Positions 44,644-54,194 of a DNA stretch of 64,000 nt are shown piece after piece. The notes under the pieces are model-generated. The model saw only the letters and a list, made by a program, of their open reading frames with translations. It was not told the origin of the DNA and ran no database searches. Both the position numbers and the translations under genes were made by a program. The stretch is from assembly GCF_024137025.1 (NCBI RefSeq), contig NZ_JAMYJR010000013.1, positions 248,001 through 312,000 of the forward strand, given 5' to 3'. The DNA is from Paractinoplanes aksuensis. Its GTDB lineage: Bacteria > Actinomycetota > Actinomycetes > Mycobacteriales > Micromonosporaceae. Numbering within the stretch: position 1 is the first letter of the stretch; each line of letters starts with the position of its first letter.

Positions 44644-46863
44644 GTGAGTTGGCGCGGAAAAGATCGAGCTCGGCCATCGTATTGCCTGATGGGAGGCCTT
44701 CTCACCGGCCACCGGCCACGTGAGATGACAGCCCCCGACAGGGCCACCGGCCCCGCTCCGGCGGAAAGTGACACCTGGCCCGATGTGACTATCGGGATCA
44801 TCGCCGCCTTGGCGATCGAGGGAGCGGCAATGCGCACGTTAATGGCCGGCCCGCGCACCGTTCGCATGATCGACGACCCCAATCAATACCGCATGGGCCA
44901 CCTCGACAGCGCGGAACCCGGCCGTCCCCACCGTGTGGTGCTGGTGACGCTGGCCGAGGACAACACCCGCAACGCGGCCGCGACGTGCACCGACATGCTG
45001 CGCAGCTTCCCGCACATCCGCTGCGTGATCATGGTGGGTATCGCCGGTGGTGTGCCGTCCCCGCGCCGGCCGCGGCAGCACGTCCGCCTGGGCGACGTCG
45101 TGATCGCGCTGGACGGCATCGTGGACTACGGCCACGTACGCCAGGGCGCGGACGGGGCCGAGGAACGCCGCCCGGTCGGCGGGATAGCGATGGACCTCAA
45201 GCGCATCGCCCACCGGATCGAGGAGGACCAGATCCTCGGCGCCTCGCTGGACTGGGCCCGGCTGCTCCTGCCGCCCGACGACTACCCGATGGCCGTCTTC
45301 GCCCGGCCCGCCGAGACCACGGACCAGTTGCATCGCGGCCGCCGGGTGATCCCGCACCCGCAGAGGAACGAGTCCGGCCACCCCGACGGCGAGCCCAAGG
45401 TCCACTTCGGAGCCATCGGCTCGGCCGACGTGCTGCTGAAGAACGGCGCGCTGCGCGACCAGTTGGCGGAACGTCACCGGGTGCTGGCCTTCGAGATGGA
45501 GACGGCCGGCGTCGCCGCGGGCGTGGCCAACCGCGGGGTCAACTGGTTCGTCGTCCGGGGCATCGTCGACTATTGCGACGAGTTCAAGAACGACCTGTGG
45601 CACCAGTACGGCTCGCTGGTCGCCGCCGGGGGAGTGCGGGCCCTCCTGGCCCAGTGCCCACCTTTCCCGGTGTGGCGGCTCGAACGCGACGGCGCCCGCC
45701 GGCTGCTCCCGGATCCCGAGATGGACCGGCTCCGGGAGTATCTCGGCCAGGCCGCGGGGGTCGACGGCGTGGCCGCCTGGCAGGCCGCCGTCGGCGGCCT
45801 GGCGCCGCCGCCGGCCGACCACGAGTCCCTGGTCGAGATGGCGGCCCGGCTGGCCGCCCGCAACGCCGGCCCCGACCGCATCCCGCCGCTGATCCGCTTC
45901 GCCGAACACGTCGCCGCCCGGGCCGCGCACCGGCTCGGCGGCCAGATGCGGGCCTGGACCGACCGGGTGGCCCGGCAGATCCTGCAGATCGGCGAGCTCA
46001 TCCCCGCCTACCGGCAGTCCGTCGACGAGACCGTGGCCCGGGAACGGGGCGCCGGCCGGCCGCCGATCCGGCCCTGCCTGCTGATCCAGATCGAGCGCGA
46101 CGGCATCGAGAGTGGTCGCTGCGAGGTCCGGTACTGGATCCAGCGGCGCCTGCGGCACTGGGACCCCGAGCCCAGCGATCCCCAGCAGACCACGTTCCGC
46201 GAGCTCGAACGCGTGCTGCAGCAGGCGATCCGGCATGCCGAGTCGAGCTGGCACGACCTCGACGAGCCGGTCGGGATCGAGCTGCTGCTCCCCGTCGATC
46301 TGCTCAACACGGCCGTCGAGTGGTGGCACACCGAGCTCGGCTCGGCCGCGCCGGTGCCGCTCTGTCTCGACTACCGCGTGGTGGTGCGCAGCCTCGACCG
46401 CATGCGCGCGCCGCACCGGCACCGCGTCTGGAACCAGCGCTGGCGCTCGCTCTGGCAGAACCCGCGGCCGCCCCGGGTGCAGCAGGGCCGGTCGGACGCG
46501 GACAAGGAAGGGCTCGGCCCGTGGACCGCCCGGCTGCGCGAGAACCTCGACGTGACCGCGGTCGTGCTGGGCGCCTCGCCGGAGGAGGAGGCGGGCGGCC
46601 AGGAACTCCAGTCGGCGCTGCGCGCGGGCATCCCGGTCATCCTGTGGGACCACCGGCCGGGCGCCCTCGCGTCCGAGATGGCGCAGCTGCTCGGCCGGGT
46701 GACCGCCGTGCCGCCGGGCGAGCTGATCGACCGGGTGCACGCCCTGCGCCACAACGCCGGTCTGCTCGCCTCGGCCGCGCAGCACCGGCATCCCGGCCGC
46801 CATCTGGCCGTGCTCTGGGACGACCCGGACCGCAACGTCTACGACACGGGGGCTCAGCCATGA
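44644..46863 (+). CDS. Nucleoside-phosphorylase domain fused to VMAP-C (vWA-MoxR-associated protein)
   Basis: 739 residues from GTG 44644 (GGGGG just upstream); ATG 44725 is equally possible, since homology starts only at VTIGIIAALAIEGAAM. Residues ~48-345 are a phosphorylase/5'-nucleosidase-type domain: CVIMVGIAGGVPSP, VHFGAIGSADVLLKN and the ribose-binding motif FEMETAGVA (283-291). Residues ~360-460 form a helical linker like an effector-associated or VMAP-M domain. The C-terminal ~280 residues match VMAP-C (PCLLIQIERDGIESGRCEVR, VGIELLLPVDLLNTAVEWWH, VVRSLDRM). In VMAP systems this protein bridges a MoxR ATPase and a vWA protein to an effector; here the effector would be nucleoside or nucleotide cleavage. 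The stop overlaps the MoxR start (ATGA). Confidence 0.85.
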   Translation: MSWRGKDRARPSYCLMGGLLTGHRPREMTAPDRATGPAPAESDTWPDVTIGIIAALAIEGAAMRTLMAGPRTVRMIDDPNQYRMGHLDSAEPGRPHRVVLVTLAEDNTRNAAATCTDMLRSFPHIRCVIMVGIAGGVPSPRRPRQHVRLGDVVIALDGIVDYGHVRQGADGAEERRPVGGIAMDLKRIAHRIEEDQILGASLDWARLLLPPDDYPMAVFARPAETTDQLHRGRRVIPHPQRNESGHPDGEPKVHFGAIGSADVLLKNGALRDQLAERHRVLAFEMETAGVAAGVANRGVNWFVVRGIVDYCDEFKNDLWHQYGSLVAAGGVRALLAQCPPFPVWRLERDGARRLLPDPEMDRLREYLGQAAGVDGVAAWQAAVGGLAPPPADHESLVEMAARLAARNAGPDRIPPLIRFAEHVAARAAHRLGGQMRAWTDRVARQILQIGELIPAYRQSVDETVARERGAGRPPIRPCLLIQIERDGIESGRCEVRYWIQRRLRHWDPEPSDPQQTTFRELERVLQQAIRHAESSWHDLDEPVGIELLLPVDLLNTAVEWWHTELGSAAPVPLCLDYRVVVRSLDRMRAPHRHRVWNQRWRSLWQNPRPPRVQQGRSDADKEGLGPWTARLRENLDVTAVVLGASPEEEAGGQELQSALRAGIPVILWDHRPGALASEMAQLLGRVTAVPPGELIDRVHALRHNAGLLASAAQHRHPGRHLAVLWDDPDRNVYDTGAQP

Positions 46864-47876
46864 CGATTCCCGAGCAGCCACCGGGCTGGTGGTTCTATCG
46901 CGGCGACGGCATCCCGGCGCCCGGCGACGAGCGGCTGCGCCTGCCCGACCCGCCGGCCTGGCGGACGTTCGACGGGGGACCGGTTCAGGCCCCGCCGCCC
47001 GAGGACGACGCCGACATCAGCCGCAAGCTCGGCCGGTTCGACACGCTGCCGGTGCGCCGGGCCTCCCGGGCCGAGTGCGACATGGTGAACGCGGCCCTGT
47101 GGCTGCGCCGGCCGCTGCTGGTGACCGGCAGCCCCGGTACCGGCAAGTCGGCCATCGCGTTCCGGATCGCCCGGGAACTGCGTCTGGGCCGGGTGCTGGA
47201 ATGGTCGATCACCAGCCGCACCACCCTGCGCTCCGGCCTCTACGAGTACGACGCGATCGGCCGGGCCCAGGACTCCCGGTCCGGCCCGGGCGGTCCGGCC
47301 GGCATCGGTGACTTCATCCGGCTGGGCCCGCTCGGCACGGCCCTGCTGGCCTACGAACGACCCCGCGTCCTGCTCATCGACGAACTCGACAAGAGCGACA
47401 TCGACCTGCCCAACGACCTGCTCCACATCCTGGAGAACGGCCACTACACGGTGCCCGAGCTCGTGCGGGTGAGCAGCCGCCAGCCCCAGAGCTCGGTCTA
47501 CACCGACGACTCGGACCGGATGGCCGCGATCCACGAGGGACGGGTGCTTTGCCGGGCCTTCCCGATCGTGCTGATCACCAGCAACGGCGAGCGGGACTTC
47601 CCGCCCGCGTTCCTGCGCCGGTGCCTGCTGCTGAACCTGCCCGCCCCGGGCCCGGAAGACCTGGCGGCCATGGTCAAGGCCCAGCTGCCGGCCCTCGAGA
47701 ACGGCCAGCGGCAGTTGATCGACGACTTCCTGGCCCGCCCGGCCGACGACTTCCTGGCCCGCGACCAGTTGCTGAACGCGGTCTACCTGACCGCTTCGGG
47801 GGTCTACGACCACGACCGCGAGGCCTGGCAACGGCTCGTCACCGACATCTGGCACTCGCTGTCGCTGGAGAGATAG
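46860..47876 (+). CDS. MoxR-type AAA+ ATPase of the VMAP system
   Basis: 338 residues from ATG 46860, overlapping the VMAP stop. Walker A VTGSPGTGKSAIA (G90-S97), Walker B VLLIDELDKSD (171-180), sensor-1 region IVLITSNGERDFP and arginine finger area PPAFLRRCLLLNLPAP. The first 50 residues are Pro-rich (WWFYRGDGIPAPG). It is shorter than usual MoxR proteins at the C-terminal lid. In ternary systems it works with a vWA partner, here encoded next, as an ATP-driven switch. It is the second gene of a three-gene operon, four bases before the third. Confidence 0.9.
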   Translation: MTIPEQPPGWWFYRGDGIPAPGDERLRLPDPPAWRTFDGGPVQAPPPEDDADISRKLGRFDTLPVRRASRAECDMVNAALWLRRPLLVTGSPGTGKSAIAFRIARELRLGRVLEWSITSRTTLRSGLYEYDAIGRAQDSRSGPGGPAGIGDFIRLGPLGTALLAYERPRVLLIDELDKSDIDLPNDLLHILENGHYTVPELVRVSSRQPQSSVYTDDSDRMAAIHEGRVLCRAFPIVLITSNGERDFPPAFLRRCLLLNLPAPGPEDLAAMVKAQLPALENGQRQLIDDFLARPADDFLARDQLLNAVYLTASGVYDHDREAWQRLVTDIWHSLSLER

Positions 47877-47880
47877 GACG

Positions 47881-50800
47881 ATGAGCGGCGCCGGCCGGGA
47901 ACGCGCAGCCCTCCACGCGGAGCAGTCGCGCCCGGACGCGTACCAGGTCGTCGACGCGATCTGGCTGACCGCGATGATCAATGGTGAGAGCGGCCCACCG
48001 GACGAGACGCGGTGGCCGGACAAGCGCCCGGCGTCCGGCGACGCCGGCCCGGCGTCCGGTCGCCCGGCCGGCGCCGCGGCCACGGCGCCGCCGCTCCCGC
48101 CCGCGCCGAGCCCGCACGATCCCGGAGCCGGCTCGGCCGAGGGGCTGAGCCGCCACCCGGCCGAGATTCCCGGCTCGGCCGAAAGCGTCCTGCGCGGCGC
48201 GCTGCCCGCGGGGCGCCGCATCGCGCGTGCCCTCAATCCGCTCAAGCGGCGGGTGCGCTCGCACACCGAGACGGAACTCGACGAGGACGTCACCGCCGAA
48301 TGGGCGGCCGACACCGGCGTGTGGTTGCCGCGCTACCGGTCGGCCCAGGAAAGATGGCTCGGGCTCACGCTGATCATCGACGCCGGCCCGTCGATGACCG
48401 TCTGGCGGCCCACCCTGACGGCGTTGCGGTTCACGTTCGAACGGCACAGTGCCTTCCGAGCCGTACGGACGTTCCTGCTGTCGGCCGATGACAGCGGAGC
48501 CCCCCGCCTGCACACGCCGAGCGGTGGCGCGCACAGCCCGGCCGAGCTGCTCGACCCGTCCGGGCGGCAGATCTACCTCGTGATCACCGACGGCCTCGGC
48601 GCCGTGTGGCGGCACCCCGCGCTCGAGGCCCTGGTGCGACGCTGGAGCAGCGGCGGACCGCTCGCCGTGGTCAACCCGTTCCCGCAGCGCCACTGGCGGG
48701 CCGGCAACCTCGTTCCGCGGCTGTGCCGGTTGCGGTCCCCGCGCCCGGCCGCCCCGACGGCCGAACTGCTGGTCCGCTATCCGGGCGAACTGACCAACCT
48801 GTTCGACCCGCCGGTGCCTCCGGGATCGCTCGCGGTGCCGCTGCTCGAACTCAGCCCGCGCTGGCTGCGCTGGTGGACCCGGCTGCTGACCGGGACGCCG
48901 GCCTGGGTCGACGCCACCGTGCACGTGGTTGACCCGGGCACGCCGCCCGACCCGCCCGACCCCGGTGACGAGCCCGAGCCCGAGGCCGCGGTGCTCGGCT
49001 TCCGGCGGACCTCACCCGGGGCCTTCCGGCTGGCCACCCTGCTGGCCGCGGCGCCGCTCGAACTGCCGCTGCTGCACCGGCTCCAGCGCGTCCTGCTGCC
49101 CGGATCCGAGACCCATCACCTGGCCGAGATGCTGAACAGCCCGCTCGTCCGGCCGGCCGGCGACGGCGCCACCTTCGAGTTCGCCGACGGGGTGCGACCG
49201 GCGCTGCTCGCCTGCGCCAACCGGGACGACTCGGCCCGGGTCCTGCGCACACTCGCGGTCCACCGGCCGGGCCCGGACCGGACCGGGACGCGGCTGGCCC
49301 AGGTGATCGAGGCGCCGGACAAAGCGCCCGCGCCGAGCGTCACCGACGACACCGTCGCCCTGTACCGCATCGAACTCGTGGTGCTCGACGCGCTGTCCGG
49401 CCCGTACGCCGCACGGGCCCGGCGGCTGCGCGAGGCGATCAACGCTTATGACAGGCGGACCGGAACGCCTGCCGAAGATCTGACAACCGAGGACCGTGCC
49501 TTTCCCAGCACGGACGTGGCGGAAGGCGGTGATCCCGTGCCCGCAACACCGGAACCGGAGCGCCCTCGTGCTCTGGCGGACGAACCCCCGTTCCCGATGC
49601 ACGACGATTTCGGACTGATGAGCAGCCTGCTGCCGGACGAGCGGCCGCTCTCGCTGCAGGAGATCGTCGAGGGGCAGAGCCCCGACCAGGCCCCGGAGGT
49701 GTGGGGGAACGTGCCACCCCGCAACCCGGTGTTCACCGGCCGGCGCGCGCTGCTCGAACAGCTCGAGACCCGCTTGCGGACCCAGAACGTGGCCGCCGTG
49801 CTGCCCCAGGCCCTGCACGGCGAGGGTGGCGTCGGCAAGTCCCAGATCGCCATCGAGTACGCCTACCGCCACCGCAACGAGTACGACGTCATCTGGTGGG
49901 TGCCCTCGGAACGCCCGGCCCAGATCCTGGCCTCACTGATCGAACTGGGCAACCGGCTCGACCTGGACGTGGGCAACGAGGTCATCTCGGCCGTGCCGAA
50001 GATCCGGGATGCATTGCGAGCCGGTTCTCCGTACGGAAATTGGCTTCTGGTCTTCGACAACGCGGAGACCCCGGAGACCGTGCGGGGCTACTTCCCCGAG
50101 GAGGGCACCGGGAAGGTCCTGATCACCTCGCGCAACCAGGAGTGGAACGAGATCGCCGAATCGCTCGAGGTGGACGTCTTCACCCGGCCCGAGAGCGTCC
50201 GGCTGCTCCAGCGGCGCAACCCGAACCTGCCCGAGGACGACGCGGACCGGCTGGCCTCGGCCTTGGGCGACCTGCCGCTGGCCATCGAGCACGCCTCGGC
50301 CTGGCTGCACACCACCGGCATGGCTGTCGGCGCCTATCTGCAGTTGATCCGCGAGAAGCAGGACCAGATGGCCGAGCTCGACCTGGCCCCCGGCTACGAG
50401 ATACCGGTGGCCGCGGCGGCCAACGTCGCCCTGGACCGGCTGACCGTCGAGAACCCGGCGGCGCTGCAGCTGCTGCAGGTCTGCTCGTTCTTCGCGCCCG
50501 AGCCGATCAGCCGGGACCTGTTCGAAGGCGTCCGCGGGGCCATGGGGGCGCCGGAACTGGACGAGACACTGAAGAACCCGAGCCGGCTGAACCGGGCCAT
50601 CCGCGACATCCAGAAGTACGTGCTGGCCCGGATCGACCATCGCAGCAACAGCCTGCAACTGCACCGGCTGGTGCAGAAGGTGCTGCAGGACAGCATCCCG
50701 GCCGATCGCCGGGCCCTGATGGAGCACGGCGCGCACATTCTGCTGACCGGCGTCAAACCGGGCGACCCGGCCGACGCCGAGAACTGGCTGCAGTATCAGG

Positions 50801-52173
50801 CGCTCGCTTCGCACCTCATCGCTTCCCGTGCCTGGGCCTGCGAGGACGACTGGGCCCGCGACGTGATGATCAACCTGGTCGCGTTCTACTACTACTGGGG
50901 CGACTACCGCAGCGGCCGCGACCTGGCCGATCAGATCGTTGAGGACTGGCGCACCAGGCTCGGCCCCGACCACCGACAGACCCTGCGCACGTCCAAGTGG
51001 CTCGGCTACTACTGGTGGGTGCTGGGCGACTTCGAGGACGCCGCGGCCATCCACCGGGAAAGCCTGGAGATCTACGAGCGCACGGTCGGGCGCGAGGACG
51101 AGGGCACCATCGACGCCATGGTTATGTTCGCCATGACGTTGCGGGTCTCCGGCCAGTTCACCGAGGCCCGGGACCTCGACTTCGAGGCGTTCCGGGCGGG
51201 GCGGCGCTATCTCGGCGACGACGATCCCTACACCCTGGGGGCGGCGCACAACCTCGGGGTCAGTCTGCGGCTGACCGGCGAGTTCCGGGTGGCGCGGCAG
51301 CTCGACGCGGACACCTACCGCCGGCGGATCGCCGTGCTCGGCCACGACCACCCGGAGACGTTGCGGACACTCAACAACCTGACGATCGACGAGCGCGAGT
51401 GCGGCGAGTACGTGCGATCCCGGCGCATGGTGGAAGAGAACTACAACCGGTACGCCCGGAAGTTCGGCGTCGGACACCAGGAGACCATCCGGATCGCCCG
51501 CAACCTCGCCGTGGCCCGCCGCCGGGCCGGTGACCACGAGGGCGCGTTCAAACTGGCCGAGGACACCATGAACCGGTTCCGCGACCGGTTCGGCCCGACC
51601 CAGCCCGACACCATCGCGGCCGCCCTGAACTTCGCCGTCGACCTGCGCGAGTCGGACGACCTGCCGCGGGCGCGGGAACTGGCCGAGCAGACCGCGGCCG
51701 ACTACCGCGAGACACTCGGCGCGGAGCACCCGTACACGCTGTACGCCCGGACCAACCTGGCCATCGTCCTGCGACTGCTCGGCCGGGCCCAGGAGGCCGA
51801 GGTGCACGACCGGGCGGCGTGGGAGGCGCTACGGCTCAAGTTGGGCGACCGGCACATCCTGACCCTCACGTGCGGCATCAACCTCGCCAGCGACCTGGCC
51901 GCGCAGGACCGGCACCAGGAGGCGTACGACCTGGACGCGGAGATCCTGGCCCTGTGCCAGGACCTCATCGGCCGGATGCATCCGTCGACGCTGGCCTGCT
52001 CGCTGAACCTCGCGTTCGACCTGACTGCGCTCGGCCGTGACCAGGAAGGCACGGCCCTGTTCGACCGGACGATCGGAGACTACATCCAGGTGCTGGGCGC
52101 GGAGCACCCGGCGATCGTGGCCGCCCACGCCGGGGAACGGGCCAACTGCGACGTCGACCCGATGCAGTTCTAA
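47881..52173 (+). CDS. fxsT: FxsT-like protein: degenerate vWA, NB-ARC (STAND) ATPase and TPR array
   Basis: 1430 residues from ATG 47881; GGAGAG 11 bases upstream. A Pro-rich disordered stretch (~45-90) precedes a SAV_2336-type vWA-like domain (from ~161, LTLIIDAGPSMTVW, then IYLVITDGLGAVW) whose MIDAS is DAGPS rather than DxSxS. After a helical region and the NPVFTGRRALLEQLETRL box comes the NB-ARC domain: Walker A GEGGVGKS (647-654), Walker B WLLVFDN (721-727), VLITSRNQEW and LPLAIEHASAWL. From ~960 to the end are about eleven TPR-type repeats with motifs like LGHDHPETLRTLNNL. This matches the tetratricopeptide protein of FxSxx-COOH peptide loci. It ends 4 nt inside the convergent HExxH gene. 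Confidence 0.88.
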   Translation: MSGAGRERAALHAEQSRPDAYQVVDAIWLTAMINGESGPPDETRWPDKRPASGDAGPASGRPAGAAATAPPLPPAPSPHDPGAGSAEGLSRHPAEIPGSAESVLRGALPAGRRIARALNPLKRRVRSHTETELDEDVTAEWAADTGVWLPRYRSAQERWLGLTLIIDAGPSMTVWRPTLTALRFTFERHSAFRAVRTFLLSADDSGAPRLHTPSGGAHSPAELLDPSGRQIYLVITDGLGAVWRHPALEALVRRWSSGGPLAVVNPFPQRHWRAGNLVPRLCRLRSPRPAAPTAELLVRYPGELTNLFDPPVPPGSLAVPLLELSPRWLRWWTRLLTGTPAWVDATVHVVDPGTPPDPPDPGDEPEPEAAVLGFRRTSPGAFRLATLLAAAPLELPLLHRLQRVLLPGSETHHLAEMLNSPLVRPAGDGATFEFADGVRPALLACANRDDSARVLRTLAVHRPGPDRTGTRLAQVIEAPDKAPAPSVTDDTVALYRIELVVLDALSGPYAARARRLREAINAYDRRTGTPAEDLTTEDRAFPSTDVAEGGDPVPATPEPERPRALADEPPFPMHDDFGLMSSLLPDERPLSLQEIVEGQSPDQAPEVWGNVPPRNPVFTGRRALLEQLETRLRTQNVAAVLPQALHGEGGVGKSQIAIEYAYRHRNEYDVIWWVPSERPAQILASLIELGNRLDLDVGNEVISAVPKIRDALRAGSPYGNWLLVFDNAETPETVRGYFPEEGTGKVLITSRNQEWNEIAESLEVDVFTRPESVRLLQRRNPNLPEDDADRLASALGDLPLAIEHASAWLHTTGMAVGAYLQLIREKQDQMAELDLAPGYEIPVAAAANVALDRLTVENPAALQLLQVCSFFAPEPISRDLFEGVRGAMGAPELDETLKNPSRLNRAIRDIQKYVLARIDHRSNSLQLHRLVQKVLQDSIPADRRALMEHGAHILLTGVKPGDPADAENWLQYQALASHLIASRAWACEDDWARDVMINLVAFYYYWGDYRSGRDLADQIVEDWRTRLGPDHRQTLRTSKWLGYYWWVLGDFEDAAAIHRESLEIYERTVGREDEGTIDAMVMFAMTLRVSGQFTEARDLDFEAFRAGRRYLGDDDPYTLGAAHNLGVSLRLTGEFRVARQLDADTYRRRIAVLGHDHPETLRTLNNLTIDERECGEYVRSRRMVEENYNRYARKFGVGHQETIRIARNLAVARRRAGDHEGAFKLAEDTMNRFRDRFGPTQPDTIAAALNFAVDLRESDDLPRARELAEQTAADYRETLGAEHPYTLYARTNLAIVLRLLGRAQEAEVHDRAAWEALRLKLGDRHILTLTCGINLASDLAAQDRHQEAYDLDAEILALCQDLIGRMHPSTLACSLNLAFDLTALGRDQEGTALFDRTIGDYIQVLGAEHPAIVAAHAGERANCDVDPMQF

Positions 52174-53963
52174 GGCAGAACCGTGCCGAGGCGGCGGGCC
52201 ACCTCGACCGGGGTGACCGCCGTACGGGCCGCCGTCGCGGCATAAACGGCACGCACCAGATCGGGACGCCGGTGCAGGGCCGCCGCGGCGAGCCGGTCGC
52301 CCTCGGCCTCGAGGCTCATGGTGAGGCCGACCCAGGCGCGGGCCTCGTCGTCCGAGATGGGCGCCGAATCACCGGGATCAAGACCGTCCAGGGCGCCCGC
52401 GAAGGCAGCCAGGGCCGCTCGGCTGTCCTCGGCCAGCAGGGCGTTCTCGCCGGCGGCGACCGGATCGGCCGGCGTGGCGGGCGTCGCCGGCGCTAGCAGT
52501 TGGCGGCGGGCCACCGCCGGAATCCGTTGCCGCCAGCGCAGTTCCGGGTGCGGCGCGAGCACCGGCGGGCCCGGGGCCGGCTGTTCGGCCCGGCCGGCGT
52601 ACGCGGTGATCTCGTTCTCGCTCGGGCGGAAGTGCCGCAGGCGCCAGCCGATCCGGTGACTGTCGGCCGTGAGCTGGGCCAGGCGGTCGACGTGGGAGCC
52701 GACGGCCTCCGCCGGTTCGGACTGCCACTGCGTGACCTGGTCGCGCAGACCCTCGACGAGTTCCCGGCCGGCCGGGGTGAGCCCGGTCGCCGACAATCCG
52801 ATGTGGACGGACTCGGCGGTCTGGCGAAGGGCGTACGCGTACTCGAAGGCGGCGATGCGGCGCTCGTCCCCGTCCACCGTGCGCAGGCGGGTGCGCCAGA
52901 ACCGGGCGATGCCGAAGAAGGCGTAGATCCCTTGCAGCAGACCGGCCAGCGGTCGCGGGTCGTCGCGCCAGGGGGCGTAGTAGACGGAGCCGTCGTCCTG
53001 ATCGGTGAGGCGGATCAGGTGGAGCAGCGCGCCCAGCTTGATGTGCTGGTATTCGTGGATGAGGGACACGGCCATCGTTACCGCGTCGGGCGGCTCGGAG
53101 ACCATGACCGCGCCGAAGGCCTCGCCGTTGGAGGCGCTGCGGGTGTCCCAGCCGGGCAGGTGCTTCAGCGGGACGATGGAGGTCACGCCGTCGGCCATCG
53201 CCGCGGCATCGTCCGGGTAGTCACGGCAGAGCAGCCGCCAGGCATCGTCGAGCAGTTGCTGCCAGCGGGCGAAAGCCGTCTCGTCGAGCCGGGCCGGCGC
53301 CACCGGGTCGCCCAGGTCGCGCAGTGGATCGACGTCGTCGAGCCACACGGACAGTCGCAGGCCGTCGCCGACATCGACCCGGCGCAGGGCCCACCAGTTG
53401 TCGCCGTCGCCGGCCGGTGGCACGACGATCTCGCGGTGACCGTCGTGGAGCGTGATCCGGCCGTCCTCGGTCGAGGCCATGACGGTCGCCGAACCGGCAC
53501 CGGGGAACCGGGCCAGACCGAACGTGGGGATCATGACGTGGCCGTCGCGCAGCGGCAGCCGGGTCGACCACGTGAGGCCGGCTCGGGCCGCGCCGGCCAG
53601 CGCGAGCGCGTGCACCACGCCGAGGTCGACGAAGAGCGGCTGGTTGCTCCGGGCGCCACCGTGCAACCGCCGTAACGCGTAAGCGCAGCCGCTGCCGACG
53701 CCGGGATCCATCAAAAGATCCCGGAGGGCGTCGGGGGCTTCCTGCTGGGCTGCGGTGATGATCTCGAGGACGGTCGCGACGGGCGCCAGCGGTTCCAGGT
53801 CGTGGGGCCGGTCGGCGAGTTCGTTGAGCAGCGTGCTCACCAGCAGGAGGCGGCGGCTCTCCTCAGTCACGCGGAAGTCCTGCGTGATCTCTGCTGAGCC
53901 GTCCCCTCGGGCCAGCACGGCGAAGGACCCGGCGGAGAGCCGGTGGCGGGCGACGGTGCTCAT
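52170..53963 (-). CDS. HExxH-motif protein (putative alpha-ketoglutarate-type peptide beta-hydroxylase)
   Basis: 597 residues from ATG 53963, with GGAGGAAAC upstream. The mid-protein motif SLIHEYQHIKLGALLHLIRL (His303, Glu304, His307) defines the HExxH-motif family that accompanies FxSxx-type peptides. Recent work assigns members as alpha-ketoglutarate-dependent peptide beta-hydroxylases rather than proteases (family knowledge). Flanking segments such as FVDLGVVHALALAGAARAGL and RLRHFRPSENEITAYA are also typical. A small peptide gene ends 45 bases upstream on the same strand and is the obvious substrate. Its stop overlaps the FxsT-like stop by 4 nt, so antisense effects between the two operons are possible. 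Confidence 0.8.
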   Translation of the reverse strand: MSTVARHRLSAGSFAVLARGDGSAEITQDFRVTEESRRLLLVSTLLNELADRPHDLEPLAPVATVLEIITAAQQEAPDALRDLLMDPGVGSGCAYALRRLHGGARSNQPLFVDLGVVHALALAGAARAGLTWSTRLPLRDGHVMIPTFGLARFPGAGSATVMASTEDGRITLHDGHREIVVPPAGDGDNWWALRRVDVGDGLRLSVWLDDVDPLRDLGDPVAPARLDETAFARWQQLLDDAWRLLCRDYPDDAAAMADGVTSIVPLKHLPGWDTRSASNGEAFGAVMVSEPPDAVTMAVSLIHEYQHIKLGALLHLIRLTDQDDGSVYYAPWRDDPRPLAGLLQGIYAFFGIARFWRTRLRTVDGDERRIAAFEYAYALRQTAESVHIGLSATGLTPAGRELVEGLRDQVTQWQSEPAEAVGSHVDRLAQLTADSHRIGWRLRHFRPSENEITAYAGRAEQPAPGPPVLAPHPELRWRQRIPAVARRQLLAPATPATPADPVAAGENALLAEDSRAALAAFAGALDGLDPGDSAPISDDEARAWVGLTMSLEAEGDRLAAAALHRRPDLVRAVYAATAARTAVTPVEVARRLGTVLP

Positions 53964-54008
53964 TGTCTGGCGTTTCCTCCGAGGGCGGGGAGTGCGGGGG
54001 ACGGGGTG

Positions 54009-54188
54009 TCAGTCGGCGCGCCCTGGCGGCCCCGACCCGATGTTGACCCTGGGGCGCTCGACCTGGCTGATCAGGACGCGACGAAACGGCTCCAGGGCAT
54101 CCTGGAGCGCCCGCTGACACAGCTGGTCCATGGTGGTGCCGCGGAGATCAGCGAGATCCGTCTCCATTGCCGCTGGAGGCTTGTTCAA
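54009..54188 (-). CDS. Candidate modified-peptide (RiPP) precursor, 52-59 residues
   Basis: This small minus-strand gene is too short for ordinary gene calling. It starts at TTG 54188 (59 residues, TAGGA five bases upstream) or ATG 54167 (52 residues, no good ribosome site). The N-terminal leader-like part contains DLADLRGTTMDQLCQRALQD, then EPFRRVLISQVERP, reminiscent of FxsA leaders with their DLRGLTLDEL-like motif. The C-terminus is VNIGSGPPGRAD, rich in Gly/Pro and ending in Asp, with no FxSxx ending. It stops 45 bases before the HExxH gene and is co-directional, so the HExxH enzyme may hydroxylate its tail (for example Asn or Asp). Protein-coding status is inferred from position and composition. 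Confidence 0.6.
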   Translation of the reverse strand: MNKPPAAMETDLADLRGTTMDQLCQRALQDALEPFRRVLISQVERPRVNIGSGPPGRAD

Positions 54189-54194
54189 GGTTTC

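Noticed and set aside
46854..48314. 486-codon minus-strand frame across the MoxR/FxsT-like junction
   Set aside because: No family motifs; opposite strand of two strongly supported genes.
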